Source of the DNA: Microbacterium halophytorum
Lineage (GTDB): Bacteria > Actinomycetota > Actinomycetes > Actinomycetales > Microbacteriaceae
Direction: 5' to 3'
NCBI RefSeq assembly: GCF_002970975.1
Contig: NZ_KZ672983.1
Coordinates: 124,001 to 188,000, forward strand
Length of the DNA: 64,000 nt
Position 1 is the stretch's first letter; the number at the start of each line of letters is the position of its first letter. Under the pieces are notes generated by a model that saw only the letters and a program-made list of their open reading frames with translations, had not been told where the DNA came from and did no database searches. This document shows, in pieces, positions 25,848-33,834 of the stretch. Both the position numbers and the translations under genes were made by a program.

Positions 25848-27164
25848 TCAATTGACGGCGATCCCGCGCTCGTCGAGCGCCGAGAGCATGTCGTCCTGCG
25901 TCGCGACGTAGGCGTCCGCAATCGGCGTGCCGTTGTCGACCGCCGACTTGACGTTGTCCGTCAGGCTTGAGAACAGGGTCGACGACAGTGGGGGCCACGT
26001 CCACGATGTGTCGACAGCTTTGTCCGACTCGGCGAACACGTCCCAGATGTCCTGGCCGCCGTAGAACTCGAACACCTCCGGGGCATCCTGCAGCGATGCG
26101 ATCGCGGACGTATCGGCGATCGCAGGCCATCCGGCACCGACCTCGGTCAGGATGCTCACGCTCTCCGGGTCGGAGTTCAGCCACACGGCGAACTCTGCCG
26201 CCTCCTTCGGGTGCTCGGAGCCCTTGAGCACGGCGCTCGCGGAGCCACCGCCCCACGTCGCTGATACGTTCTCGCCGGCGTTCCACTGCGGAACTGCGCC
26301 GACGGCCCACGCACCGGACGTCTCGGGCGCCGTGCCGCGCAAGATCGCGTCGGCCCATGAGCCGGAGATCCACGTGAGGATCTCGCCCTCCTGGATGTCG
26401 GCGTTCCACTCGTTCGACATGTCCGCCTCGACCTTGACGAGGTCCTCGTCGATCAGCTTCTGCCAGAACTCGGCCATCCGCATCGTCTCGTCGCTCGCGA
26501 TGTCGACGGTCCAGGCGTCGTTCTCCGGCGTGAACCAGGTCGCGCCGCTCTGCTCGGCGAGCCCGATCATCCATGGTGCCTGGTTGAACGCGAACGCAGC
26601 GATGTAGCGGTCGTCCTCGCGCACGACCTTAGCTGCCTCGTAGAACTCGTCCCAGGTCTCGGGGTACTCGATGCCGAGGTCCTCGAAGACGTCGGCGCGG
26701 TAGAATTGGCCGAGCGGGCCGGACGCCTGGGGCACCGAGTAGACGGCACCGTCGAAGACGCCGGTCTGCCACTGCCATTCCGTGAAGAGGTCCGCGTCGT
26801 CGGAGACGTACTCAGTGATGTCTTCGAGGGCGTCGTTGATGAGGAAGTCGGGGATCGCGTCGTAGCCGATCTGAGCGACGTCGGCGGCGTTGCCCGCCTG
26901 CACAGCGGACTGCATCGTGGCGTAGCCGCCGTCGGGCCCGGCCGTCACGGTCTCCAGCGTGACGTGCACGTCGTCGTGCGCTGCGTTGTACGCGTCGACG
27001 GCCTGGTCGATGTTCGGGACCCAGGATTGGAAGGTGAGCTCGACCGGGCCGTCACCCCCGCTTCCGCCTTCGCTTCCCCCGGAGCATCCGGTGAGCACGA
27101 CCGCGAGGGAAACTCCGGTCGCAGCCCCTGCAAGCCACTTCCTGCTCGTTCGAGACATGGACAT
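25848..27164 (-). CDS. Extracellular solute-binding lipoprotein (family 1)
   Basis: 438 residues. ATG 27164 follows AAGGAG and gives a signal peptide with lipobox VLTGC, then a Gly/Ser linker. Binding-fold motifs include LTFQSWVPNIDQAVDAYNA, DVAQIGYDAIPDFL, YPETWDEFYEAAKVV, GEILTWISGSWADAI and HPKEAAEFAVWLNS. First gene of the three-gene importer operon. Placement beside an AraC regulator, a cellulase-like protein and a xylanase suggests a plant-derived oligosaccharide, which is inference. Confidence 0.92.
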   Translation of the reverse strand: MSMSRTSRKWLAGAATGVSLAVVLTGCSGGSEGGSGGDGPVELTFQSWVPNIDQAVDAYNAAHDDVHVTLETVTAGPDGGYATMQSAVQAGNAADVAQIGYDAIPDFLINDALEDITEYVSDDADLFTEWQWQTGVFDGAVYSVPQASGPLGQFYRADVFEDLGIEYPETWDEFYEAAKVVREDDRYIAAFAFNQAPWMIGLAEQSGATWFTPENDAWTVDIASDETMRMAEFWQKLIDEDLVKVEADMSNEWNADIQEGEILTWISGSWADAILRGTAPETSGAWAVGAVPQWNAGENVSATWGGGSASAVLKGSEHPKEAAEFAVWLNSDPESVSILTEVGAGWPAIADTSAIASLQDAPEVFEFYGGQDIWDVFAESDKAVDTSWTWPPLSSTLFSSLTDNVKSAVDNGTPIADAYVATQDDMLSALDERGIAVN

Positions 27165-27216
27165 AGACGCTCCTTCGCGCGCTCGCTGTGTCACCCCTCG
27201 TTCAGGGCTGGGCTCG

Positions 27217-27244
27217 AATCTACGGGCACTGGAAGCCGCGTCAC
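27217..27244 (-). promoter_or_regulatory. Possible promoter of the ABC importer operon
   Basis: On the minus strand GTGACG (27239-27244) and TAGATT (27217-27222) are separated by 16 bases, about 55 bases before the lipoprotein start. The -10 fits well, the -35 moderately. Confidence 0.3.
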
Positions 27245-27278
27245 ATGGCACGTTCATCCGGAAACCTGGACGGAACTA

Positions 27279-27328
27279 CGGCCCGCCCCCAGCCCCACCC
27301 CATCCGGGGCGGCACCGGGGGCGGGCCG
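27279..27328 (-). terminator. Terminator behind the xylanase remnant
   Basis: CGGCCCGCCCCC (27279-27290) pairs perfectly with GGGGGCGGGCCG (27317-27328), a 12-bp GC stem around a 26-base loop that can fold further. A diverged copy (7-bp outer stem) sits behind the intact xylanase gene at 29092-29140. Confidence 0.6.
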
Positions 27329-27350
27329 CAGGCACCGCACTCCCCCTACA

Positions 27351-27595
27351 TCAGCTCAGCAGGTCGCGGCACTCCTCGTACGCGGCGTGTTTCGCGAAGC
27401 GCTGCTCGCCACCGGGGGTCGAGACGACCAGGCCCTCCTGCAGCGTGCAGTACGCGCTCTTGCGCTCGAGCGCGCCCGTCCACGGGGTGGCCGAGCCCTG
27501 ACCCTCGAAGGTGACCGGCACCCACGAGTACTGGTCGGATGCGCCCCAGACCGTGAACGAGTCGCAGCTGGACTCCGCGATGCACGAGTCGAGCA
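27351..27595 (-). pseudogene. Truncated GH10 xylanase 3' end
   Basis: The frame encodes LDSCIAESSCDSFTVWGASD and on to AYEECRDLLS with a normal stop, parallel to the last 80 residues of the intact xylanase at 29162-30340. Sequence similarity ends abruptly just before 27596; upstream codons belong to the 3' flank of the ATPase gene. Both catalytic Glu residues are missing, so it cannot be a working enzyme. Confidence 0.85.
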
Positions 27596-27693
27596 TCTTC
27601 GAGGTGCATGCCGCGGGACCCGCTTCGACTCGCAGCATCGCCGGCGCCCGAGGATCGTCGCGCGGAGGCCGCCCGCCGTGCGCGATTCGCTGT

Positions 27694-28974
27694 TCACGGC
27701 CCCAGCAGCGCTGCCGGGACGACGGCAACGCCGTCCTCGCGCCGATATGCATGCGGCCCCGTGGTGACGACCAGTTTGTCGGCGAGGCGATCTCCGATCT
27801 GACGATGCAGCCAGTTCAGGTGCTTCACGTCGTCCTTGTCGACCGAAGGGGAGACCTTCACCTCGATCGCAACCACGCGTCCGTCTCGGCCCTCGACGAG
27901 CAGATCGACCTCGTGTCGTCCTCCGTCGTGAGTGCGGAGGTGCGCGACGCGCGCATCGGCCGCCTGCGCGTATGTGCGGAGACTCAGTGTCACGAGGTCT
28001 TCGAACAGTGCCCCCAGCAGAGTCCCCGAAGCGATGTCCACTGTCCCTTGCTCACCGCGCAGAACACGGGATCTGTTCAACCCGATCAGGCGCACGGCCA
28101 GCGCAGGGTCCGCCAGGTGGTGCTTGGGCGCCGTGACGAGGTTCTTCACACTTGCACCAACGGGTTGCCAGGGTTCCACCGGATCCAGGAGATGGAGCCC
28201 TGCAAGCGCGTCGCGGTAGCTCAGCGTCGTCGCACGTGTGGGCTGCGAGGACTTGTCTTCCGTCGCGGCGGCCAGGATCTTCGAGTACGCAGTCGTCTGT
28301 GAGGTCGCTCCGGCATACGCACGCAGCCAAGCACGCAGTGTCTGCGGCTTCCGCACGGGGTACCCCTGTTCGGGGAACTCGCGCTCCACGACGTAGTCGA
28401 GATAGGCGTCCAGCGCCCTTTCGCGCGCACGCTCCGGACGGGTTCGGATACCGGGGAACCCAGATGCTGTGATCTCTTCGACGTAGTCCGGTAGACCGAG
28501 TTCGCTCTCCCCATGAATCGGGGTGTCTCCCGCGCCATCGAGCAATGTCGCCAGACTCACGGAAGGAGCAACCAGACCGCGCTCGGCCAAGGACAGCGGT
28601 CGCATCTGCATCGGCACGATCCGTCCGGCGCCGGAGTGGATGCTCGCACCCCGCGGCGCGGATGACCCGGCGAGAATGAATGCTCCATCCGCGGCGCCGC
28701 CGTCGACAGCGCGCTTCACCATGTCCCACACCTGAGGCAACCGCTGCCACTCATCGATTAGGACCGGCCCCAGCTCGCGCGTGAGCCGCGCCGGATCGGC
28801 TGCAAGCGCTTCGCGAGCCGCATCATCGCTCAGGTCGATAATGCCGCGCACGCGCCGCGACGCGGTCGCAGTCTTTCCAACACCCTTCGGGCCCTGCAAC
28901 GACACGGCCGGCAACAGTGGCTGGAGCTCGTCGAGCTCCGCATCAATGACGCGGCGAGAGTATGTGTCAGCCAT
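27694..28974 (-). CDS. AAA ATPase with DUF4143 domain
   Basis: About 426 residues. Walker A GPKGVGKTAT lies near residue 30, Walker B-like GPVLIDEWQRLP near 75, and a sensor-like FILAGSSAP near 103. The C-terminal DUF4143 region has GALFEDLVTLSLRTYA and a PD-(D/E)xK-like ending, GGRHEVDLLVEGRDGRVVAIEVKVS. Such ATPases are widespread accessory genes of unknown role. ATG 28974 is preferred; ATG 28989 lies inside the tandem repeats. It is flanked by imperfect direct repeats of the xylanase 3' end, and tandem 23-base repeats sit right at its 5' end, which suggests acquisition by transfer. Confidence 0.85.
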   Translation of the reverse strand: MADTYSRRVIDAELDELQPLLPAVSLQGPKGVGKTATASRRVRGIIDLSDDAAREALAADPARLTRELGPVLIDEWQRLPQVWDMVKRAVDGGAADGAFILAGSSAPRGASIHSGAGRIVPMQMRPLSLAERGLVAPSVSLATLLDGAGDTPIHGESELGLPDYVEEITASGFPGIRTRPERARERALDAYLDYVVEREFPEQGYPVRKPQTLRAWLRAYAGATSQTTAYSKILAAATEDKSSQPTRATTLSYRDALAGLHLLDPVEPWQPVGASVKNLVTAPKHHLADPALAVRLIGLNRSRVLRGEQGTVDIASGTLLGALFEDLVTLSLRTYAQAADARVAHLRTHDGGRHEVDLLVEGRDGRVVAIEVKVSPSVDKDDVKHLNWLHRQIGDRLADKLVVTTGPHAYRREDGVAVVPAALLGP

Positions 28975-28985
28975 GCGATCACTGT

Positions 28986-29066
28986 ACATCTCGACAGCAC
29001 GCTACTGAACACCTCCACAAGTTTCTACTGAACGTCTCGACAGCTTTCTATTGAACATCTCGACAA
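28986..29066 (-). repeat. Tandem 23-bp repeats at the ATPase gene start
   Basis: Three 23-base units begin at 28986, 29009 and 29032, followed by a partial fourth of about 12 bases. On the plus strand units begin ACATCTCGACAG or close variants and end CTACTGA/CTATTGA. The repeat array touches the ATPase start codon. It could be a set of operators or the multi-repeat end of a mobile element. Confidence 0.75.
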
Positions 29067-29091
29067 AGACGCAGCCCCCGCCAACGACCAA

Positions 29092-29140
29092 CGGCCCGCC
29101 CCAGCCCCACCCCATCCGGGGCGGCACCGGAGACGGGCCG
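29092..29140 (-). terminator. Terminator of the xylanase gene
   Basis: CGGCCCG (29092-29098) pairs with CGGGCCG (29134-29140); the inner bases pair imperfectly. It lies 22 bases after the xylanase stop and is the diverged twin of the structure at 27279-27328. Confidence 0.5.
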
Positions 29141-29406
29141 CAGGTTCCGCGCTCCCCTACATCAGCTCAGCAGGTCGCGGCACTCCTCGTACGCCGGGTG
29201 CTTGCCGAAGCGCTGCTCGCCGCCGGGGGTCGAGACGACCAGGCCCTCCTGCAGCGTGCAGTACGCGCTCTTGCGCTCGAGGTCGGCCGCCCAGGGGGTA
29301 GCCGAGCCCTGGCCCTCGAAGGTGACCGGCACCCACGAGTACTGGTCGGATGCGCCCCAGACCGTGAACGAGTCGCAGCTCTCCTCCGCGATGCAGGAGT
29401 CGAGCA
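29092..29406 (-). repeat. Direct repeat copy B (xylanase 3' end + terminator)
   Basis: The partner of 27279-27595, here continuous with the intact GH10 gene. The repeat covers the terminator region and the last 80 or so codons. Confidence 0.85.
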
Positions 29407-30340
29407 CGAAGCGGAAGAACTCGTCCTGCTCCGCCTCCTGCTCGGGCGTCGGCTCGGCGCCGTCGAGCTGCATGCGCACGTCGAGCTCGGTGATCGCGGT
29501 CTTCAGGCCGAGGTCGCCGAAGCGGGCGAGGTTCTCGGGCAGCGTAGGGTCGTAGCCGTACATCGTGCCGAGGTGCGACTGCAGGCCGAAGCCGCCGACC
29601 GGCACGCCCTGGTCGAGCAGGTCGCTGATCAGCGCGTAGTACGCATCGGTCTTCGGGTTGATGCCCTCGACGTTGTAGTCGTTGAAGAACAGCGTCGCGG
29701 TGGGGTCGGCCTCGTGCGCCCACTCGAACGCGTCGGCGATGATGCCGGTGCCGAGCTCGCGCAGCCAGATGTTGTCCTCCATCCGGAGCGTGCCGTCGTC
29801 GTTGAAGATCTCGTTCGCGACCTCCCACTGGTCGATGCGCCCGGCGTACCGGCCGACGACGGTGGTGATGTGGTCGTGCAGGATCTCGCGCAGCTCCTCG
29901 TCGGTGAAGTCGCCCTCCTCGAGCCACGCGGGGTTCTGGCTGTGCCAGAAGAGGGTGTGGCCGCGCACGACCTGGCCGTTCTGCTCCGCGAACTCGACGA
30001 TCGCGTCGGCGTCAGCGAAGTCGTACTCGTCCTGGCTCGGGCGCAGGTGGTCCCACTTGAGCTGGTTCTCGGGCGTGAGCGACGAGAACTCCTTGGCCAG
30101 CAGGTCGCGGTACTCCTCGTCGTAGGTGAACGGGTCGGGGTAGCCGGCGTCGCCGTGGTGCCCGCCGCCGGCCGCGGCACCGCCGATGCGGAGGCCGTCG
30201 GGCGCCGCCTCCCGCAGCGAGTCGAGCTTCTCGAGCCCCGGGGGCTGCTCCGCCGGCGCCGCCGTGGCCGCGGCCGACCCGCTGGCGAGCAGGCCGAGGG
30301 CGGCACCCGCCACGAGAGCGGTCTTGATCATCTTGCGCAT
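29162..30340 (-). CDS. Secreted GH10 endo-1,4-beta-xylanase
   Basis: 392 residues. ATG 30340 opens a Sec signal peptide (MRKMIKTALVAGAALGLL...) with an AxA-type cleavage region near residue 28. The catalytic GH10 motifs are complete: FVVRGHTLFWHSQNP-like VVRGHTLFWHSQNPAW, acid/base Glu in QWEVANEIFND and nucleophile Glu in TAITELDVRM. Two Cys near the end (DSC...ESCDSFTVWG) probably bond. It hydrolyses xylan outside the cell. It is monocistronic, with operator-like palindromes upstream and a terminator downstream. A truncated copy of its 3' end lies 1.8 kb away. Confidence 0.93.
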   Translation of the reverse strand: MRKMIKTALVAGAALGLLASGSAAATAAPAEQPPGLEKLDSLREAAPDGLRIGGAAAGGGHHGDAGYPDPFTYDEEYRDLLAKEFSSLTPENQLKWDHLRPSQDEYDFADADAIVEFAEQNGQVVRGHTLFWHSQNPAWLEEGDFTDEELREILHDHITTVVGRYAGRIDQWEVANEIFNDDGTLRMEDNIWLRELGTGIIADAFEWAHEADPTATLFFNDYNVEGINPKTDAYYALISDLLDQGVPVGGFGLQSHLGTMYGYDPTLPENLARFGDLGLKTAITELDVRMQLDGAEPTPEQEAEQDEFFRFVLDSCIAEESCDSFTVWGASDQYSWVPVTFEGQGSATPWAADLERKSAYCTLQEGLVVSTPGGEQRFGKHPAYEECRDLLS

Positions 30341-30393
30341 TCCTGCACCTTCCCTGCCCGACATCGGCGTCGGGCGTCTCATCATCGAGCGAA

Positions 30394-30410
30394 TGTTGTA
30401 CGGGACAACA
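30394..30410 (-). promoter_or_regulatory. Inverted repeat upstream of the xylanase gene
   Basis: TGTTGT-acggg-ACAACA, a perfect 6+5+6 palindrome 54 bases before the xylanase start codon. Position and symmetry fit a repressor operator of GntR or LacI type. Confidence 0.5.
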
Positions 30411-30479
30411 AACCGGATGCTAGCGAGCGTTCGCGGCGCCGACAAGGCCTTGCGGGATGTGCGTCGTTGTGCGCTGGAA

Positions 30480-30497
30480 AACGATATCGATAACGAT
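30480..30497 (-). promoter_or_regulatory. LacI-like operator candidate upstream of xylanase
   Basis: AACGATATCGATAACGAT, nearly palindromic around TATCGATA, about 140 bases before the xylanase start. LacI-family operators often have a central CG with A/T-rich arms like this. Confidence 0.35.
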
Positions 30498-30741
30498 CTA
30501 TGCGACGCCCCGCTCCAGCCCCTCCGCGGCGCCCTCGTGAAGCGCGGAATCACGCGCGAGGCGGGGGTCGTAGCGACACCGGCGGTCGACACCGATTCCC
30601 GCCGCGTACGGACGTCGACCGCGATCGTCACGAAACGATAACTACAGACGGGTGCGACTTCTGAGGCCGTAGCACCGTTGGGGTGGCAACAGCGCCCTGT
30701 CTTCGGCGAGGCGCGCTGCCGTCGAGGCGCCCGAGCGGGCC

Positions 30742-32022
30742 CTACACGTACCCGAGCAGCGCCGGCAGCCCCGTGCTCAGCACCGGGACGAAGGTGACGA
30801 GCAGCAGCACGAGGAGCATCGGAATGAAGAACGGCAATACCCCGCGGATGATGGTCGACACCTTGTAACCCGTCGTCGACGAGAGCACGAACAGCACCAT
30901 CCCGACCGGCGGCGTCAGGAGGCCGAGCAGCAGGTTGAAGATCACGATCGCGGCGAAGTGATACGGGTCGACTCCGAATGTCTCCGCGACCGGTGCGAGC
31001 ACGGGCACGAGGATCAGGATCGCCGACGTCGATTCGAGCAGCGCGCCGACGACCAGCAGCAGCACGTTGACGATGATCAGGAACACGACCGTGTAGGTCG
31101 TGATCTCGAGCATCGCCTCGGCCGCCACCTGCGGGGCGCGCTCACGGGCGAGCACCCACCCGAACAGGGCCGCGGTCGCGACGATCAGGAGCACAGACCC
31201 CGACGTCTGCGCTGTCTGCACGAAGCTCTTGGCGAGGCTCTGCCAGGTCAGCTTCTTGTACACGATCGCGAGGATCAACACGTACACGACCCCGAGGCCG
31301 GCGGCTTCGGTCGGCGTCGCGATCCCCGCGAGGATGCTCCCGAGGATGACGATCGCGGCGCCCGCAGGCGCGATCGCGGCGGCGAGTGCACGGCCGCGCG
31401 CACCCCAGGTCGCGCGCTCCCCTCGCAGGTCGTCGCGCTTGCGGAGCGTCCACCAGACCATCACGCACAGCGCGATGAGGAGCATCACGGCGGGCACGAT
31501 GCCGACGACGAACATCGCCCCGACGGAGAGGCCCGCCGTCACGGCGTACACGATCGCGGCGATCGACGGAGGGATGATCGGAGCGATCAGGCTGGAGGCA
31601 CCGGTCAGGCCCACGCTGAAGCCGGCGGGGTACCCGCGCTTGACCATCTGCGGCACCTGCACCCGCCCCATCGCCGCGGCGTCCGCGATCGCGGCGCCGC
31701 TCATCCACGAGAAGCCGAAGCTCGTCGCGATATTGACATAGCCGAGGCTCCCGCGCAGGTGGCCGAGGAACGCGACCGCAGCCGAGTACATCCGGTCGGT
31801 GATGCCCGATTCGTTGGCGATGTTGCCGAGGAGGATGAACATCGGCACGGCGAGGATCGGGAAGCTGTTCACGCCGGAGAGCGTCTGCTGCATCGCGACG
31901 TCGATCGACACCCCTGGCGTGACGGTGATGTAGACGAGCGACGGGACGAGGAGGGCGAACGCGACGGGCACGCGGATCGCGAGGAGCACGAGGACGGCGA
32001 CGACCATGAGTGCGAGCGTCAT
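30742..32022 (-). CDS. dctM: TRAP transporter large permease (DctM)
   Basis: 426 residues with about 12 membrane segments, typical DctM. Family stretches include FPILAVPMFILLGNIANESGI, GSLGYVNIATSFGFSWMSGA, ASSLIAPIIPPSIAAIVYAV, GIATPTEAAGLGVVYVL and NLLLGLLTPPVGMVLFVLSS. It imports an organic acid with Na+ together with DctQ and DctP. ATG 32022 overlaps the DctQ stop by one base. A longer frame upstream is noise from the dctQ region. Confidence 0.95.
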   Translation of the reverse strand: MTLALMVVAVLVLLAIRVPVAFALLVPSLVYITVTPGVSIDVAMQQTLSGVNSFPILAVPMFILLGNIANESGITDRMYSAAVAFLGHLRGSLGYVNIATSFGFSWMSGAAIADAAAMGRVQVPQMVKRGYPAGFSVGLTGASSLIAPIIPPSIAAIVYAVTAGLSVGAMFVVGIVPAVMLLIALCVMVWWTLRKRDDLRGERATWGARGRALAAAIAPAGAAIVILGSILAGIATPTEAAGLGVVYVLILAIVYKKLTWQSLAKSFVQTAQTSGSVLLIVATAALFGWVLARERAPQVAAEAMLEITTYTVVFLIIVNVLLLVVGALLESTSAILILVPVLAPVAETFGVDPYHFAAIVIFNLLLGLLTPPVGMVLFVLSSTTGYKVSTIIRGVLPFFIPMLLVLLLVTFVPVLSTGLPALLGYV

Positions 32023-32531
32023 CAGAGACCGCCCTCCTCGAGGCTCTCCGCGGTGCCGGGCACGCTCCTCGGGTCGCGGACGTTCTGCACGATCGTGGCG
32101 ATGCCGTGCAGGGCGATGAGCCCGAACCCGACGGCCCCCGCCGAGTACACGACCGGCATCGGGAACTGCGTCGCAGGCGCGAGAACGCCGGCCGTCTCGC
32201 GGATCAGGATGACGCCGGCGACCGTCATCACGCCCGCCGCGGCGACCACGACGATCGTTGCGATCGTGTCGACGGCCGCGACGGCGCGGACGCCGAGCTT
32301 TGCGAGCGCGAGGTCGACGGTCACGTGCATCCGCTCCGACATCACGTACGCGGCGGCGATGAACGTCAGCCACACGAGCAGGAAGCGCGAGACCTCATCG
32401 GTCCAGGGCAACGGCGCTCGGAAGACGTACCTACTGACGACCTGGAGCATGACCGACACCAGCAGGCCGCCGAGCAGAGCGCAGGAGACGACCTTCTCGA
32501 CCGTCGACAGCGCCGCGAGGAGCCTCGTCAC
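32022..32531 (-). CDS. dctQ: TRAP transporter small permease (DctQ)
   Basis: 169 residues with four membrane helices. The DctQ signature SVMLQVVSRYVFRAPLPWTDEVSRFLLVWLTFI is visible in pieces: QVVSRYVF, PLPWTDEVSRFLLVWL, AAYVMSERMHVTVDLA. GTG 32531 overlaps the DctP stop (GTGA), giving the correct N-terminus. It stabilises the DctM channel. Confidence 0.93.
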   Translation of the reverse strand: MTRLLAALSTVEKVVSCALLGGLLVSVMLQVVSRYVFRAPLPWTDEVSRFLLVWLTFIAAAYVMSERMHVTVDLALAKLGVRAVAAVDTIATIVVVAAAGVMTVAGVILIRETAGVLAPATQFPMPVVYSAGAVGFGLIALHGIATIVQNVRDPRSVPGTAESLEEGGL

Positions 32532-33556
32532 TTCTGCGACTCGACGATCTTCGTGTAGAGCTCGCCGAACGAGACCTGATCGGGGAGCTGGCTGCGCACC
32601 GACTCGGCGAAGGCGGCCGTGTCGACGTCTTCGACGACCTCGACGGTGCCGTCGGCCTTCCACTTCTCGACGATCTCCTGCTCCTCATCGAGGATGCACT
32701 CCTGCGCCGCTTCCTTGCCGGTGTCCAGCGCCGTCTCCCACGCCGCGAGCTCGTCGTCGGAGAAGGACTCGAGCAGGTCGCTGCTGGTCACGACGTTCGA
32801 CGCCTGCACGATGTGGCCCGTCAGGTTCACGTAGTCCTGCACCTCGGCGAGGCCCATCGAGTCGAAGTTCGGAACGGGCGCCTCCTGGCCGTCGATGGCC
32901 CCCTGCTGCAGGCTCGTGTAGACCTCGTCGAGCGCCATCGGGGTCGCTGTGCCGCCCATGTCGCCGATACCCGTGATGTACAGGGGCGCGTCGGGGGTGC
33001 GCAGCTTGACGCCCGCGAGATCGGCTGGCTCGCGAACCGGCTTGTTCGCCGACACCTGGCGCGTGCCGAAGTACCAGCTCGACTCGACCGCAAGGCCCGA
33101 CTTCTCTTCGAGGCCGTCCCAGATCTCTTGGATCGCGTCGGAATCGATGTTCGCGAAGAAGCTGTCGACGTCGTCGAACAGATACGGGGCATCGAGCACG
33201 CCCGCGTCTTCGTACCAGGTGCCGAGGAAAGCCGCCCCGGCGAAGGTCGCATCGAGACTGCCGGAGGCGACCTGCTCGAGCGCCTCCGCCTCGCTTCCCA
33301 GCTGCGACGACGGGTACGACTCGATTTGCAGCCCGGAGCCCGACAACGACTCGTTGATCGCCGCGACACCACAGGTCTCGAACGGGTGCGAGGGCTCGTA
33401 GGTGTGCGCGAGCCGCAGCACGCGGGCATCCGCATCCTGCTCACTGCCCGGGGCCTCGTCGGAAGAGGTGTCGACCTGACCGCCGACGCACCCGGTCAGA
33501 GCGAGCAGTGCTGCACCGGCGAGTGCGGTCATCGAGATTCCACGCGTGCGATTCAT
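32528..33556 (-). CDS. dctP: TRAP substrate-binding lipoprotein (DctP)
   Basis: 342 residues. ATG 33556 follows AGGAG; lipobox ALTGC near residue 22. The DctP fold is visible: RLAHTYEPSHPFETCGVAAINESL, SYPSSQLGSEAEALEQVASGSLDATF, the family motif VKLRTPDAPLYITGIGDMGGTATPMALDEVYTSLQQGAIDGQE (in parts RTPDAPLY and QQGAIDGQEAP), whose Arg binds the substrate carboxylate. Two LacI-type operators lie 30-67 bases upstream, matching those of the fucose-type genes, so the imported acid may be an aldonate of that pathway. Confidence 0.94.
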   Translation of the reverse strand: MNRTRGISMTALAGAALLALTGCVGGQVDTSSDEAPGSEQDADARVLRLAHTYEPSHPFETCGVAAINESLSGSGLQIESYPSSQLGSEAEALEQVASGSLDATFAGAAFLGTWYEDAGVLDAPYLFDDVDSFFANIDSDAIQEIWDGLEEKSGLAVESSWYFGTRQVSANKPVREPADLAGVKLRTPDAPLYITGIGDMGGTATPMALDEVYTSLQQGAIDGQEAPVPNFDSMGLAEVQDYVNLTGHIVQASNVVTSSDLLESFSDDELAAWETALDTGKEAAQECILDEEQEIVEKWKADGTVEVVEDVDTAAFAESVRSQLPDQVSFGELYTKIVESQK

Positions 33557-33585
33557 AGACGTTCTCCTTCGAACTGAATGCTGGT

Positions 33586-33601
33586 GAGCAATCGTTTGAT
33601 C
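33586..33601 (-). promoter_or_regulatory. LacI-type operator 1 of the TRAP operon
   Basis: GAGCAATCGTTTGATC, core CAATCGTTTG, 30 bases before dctP. The same core in either orientation occurs at 33608, 44049 and 56770. Confidence 0.6.
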
Positions 33602-33607
33602 TTGCGT

Positions 33608-33623
33608 GAACAATCGTTTGCTC
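33608..33623 (-). promoter_or_regulatory. LacI-type operator 2 of the TRAP operon
   Basis: GAACAATCGTTTGCTC, 22 bases (about two helical turns) from operator 1, so two repressor dimers could sit on the same face of the DNA. Confidence 0.6.
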
Positions 33624-33834
33624 ACGCAAGTATGCCGCGGTCACCCGCGACGCACAAGTGTCAGGAACGCAGTCGGTCGGGAGTCGCCATCTGCCCACAG
33701 TGAGCCCCACGCCGCCTGGCGACCACGAGAGCCCTGGCCGTAGCGGCGGAGCGGCGCGGCAATGCGTCGGCTCACCCACCCGCACGAACCCCGACACCCA
33801 GTTAGATCACAAAACGATAACTACAATCGGAGGT

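Larger units (their letters stand above)
27279..27595 (-). repeat. Direct repeat copy A (xylanase 3' end + terminator)
   Basis: This 317-base stretch is a clear but imperfect copy of 29092-29406: same terminator, same stop region and about 80 codons of the GH10 gene. Differences are scattered (for example in the codons for TGALERK versus AADLERK), so it is not a very recent duplication. The two copies flank the DUF4143 ATPase gene. Confidence 0.85.
30341..30741. other. Intergenic regulatory stretch, no gene
   Basis: About 400 bases between the TRAP operon end and the xylanase start. Besides the palindromes listed separately it contains AAACGATAACTACA at 30633-30646, identical to 33812-33825 just before the acyltransferase gene. 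On the minus strand this reads into ATCGT-N6-ACGAT. No credible coding frame is present. Confidence 0.5.

Noticed and set aside
23978..25921. Fusion of two permeases in one 647-residue frame
   Set aside because: The N-terminal part is out of frame with the MalF-type gene and Arg-rich; ATG 24889 gives a normal MalG-type protein.
28986..29066. CRISPR array
   Set aside because: The units are directly adjacent 23-base repeats without spacers, and no cas genes are present.
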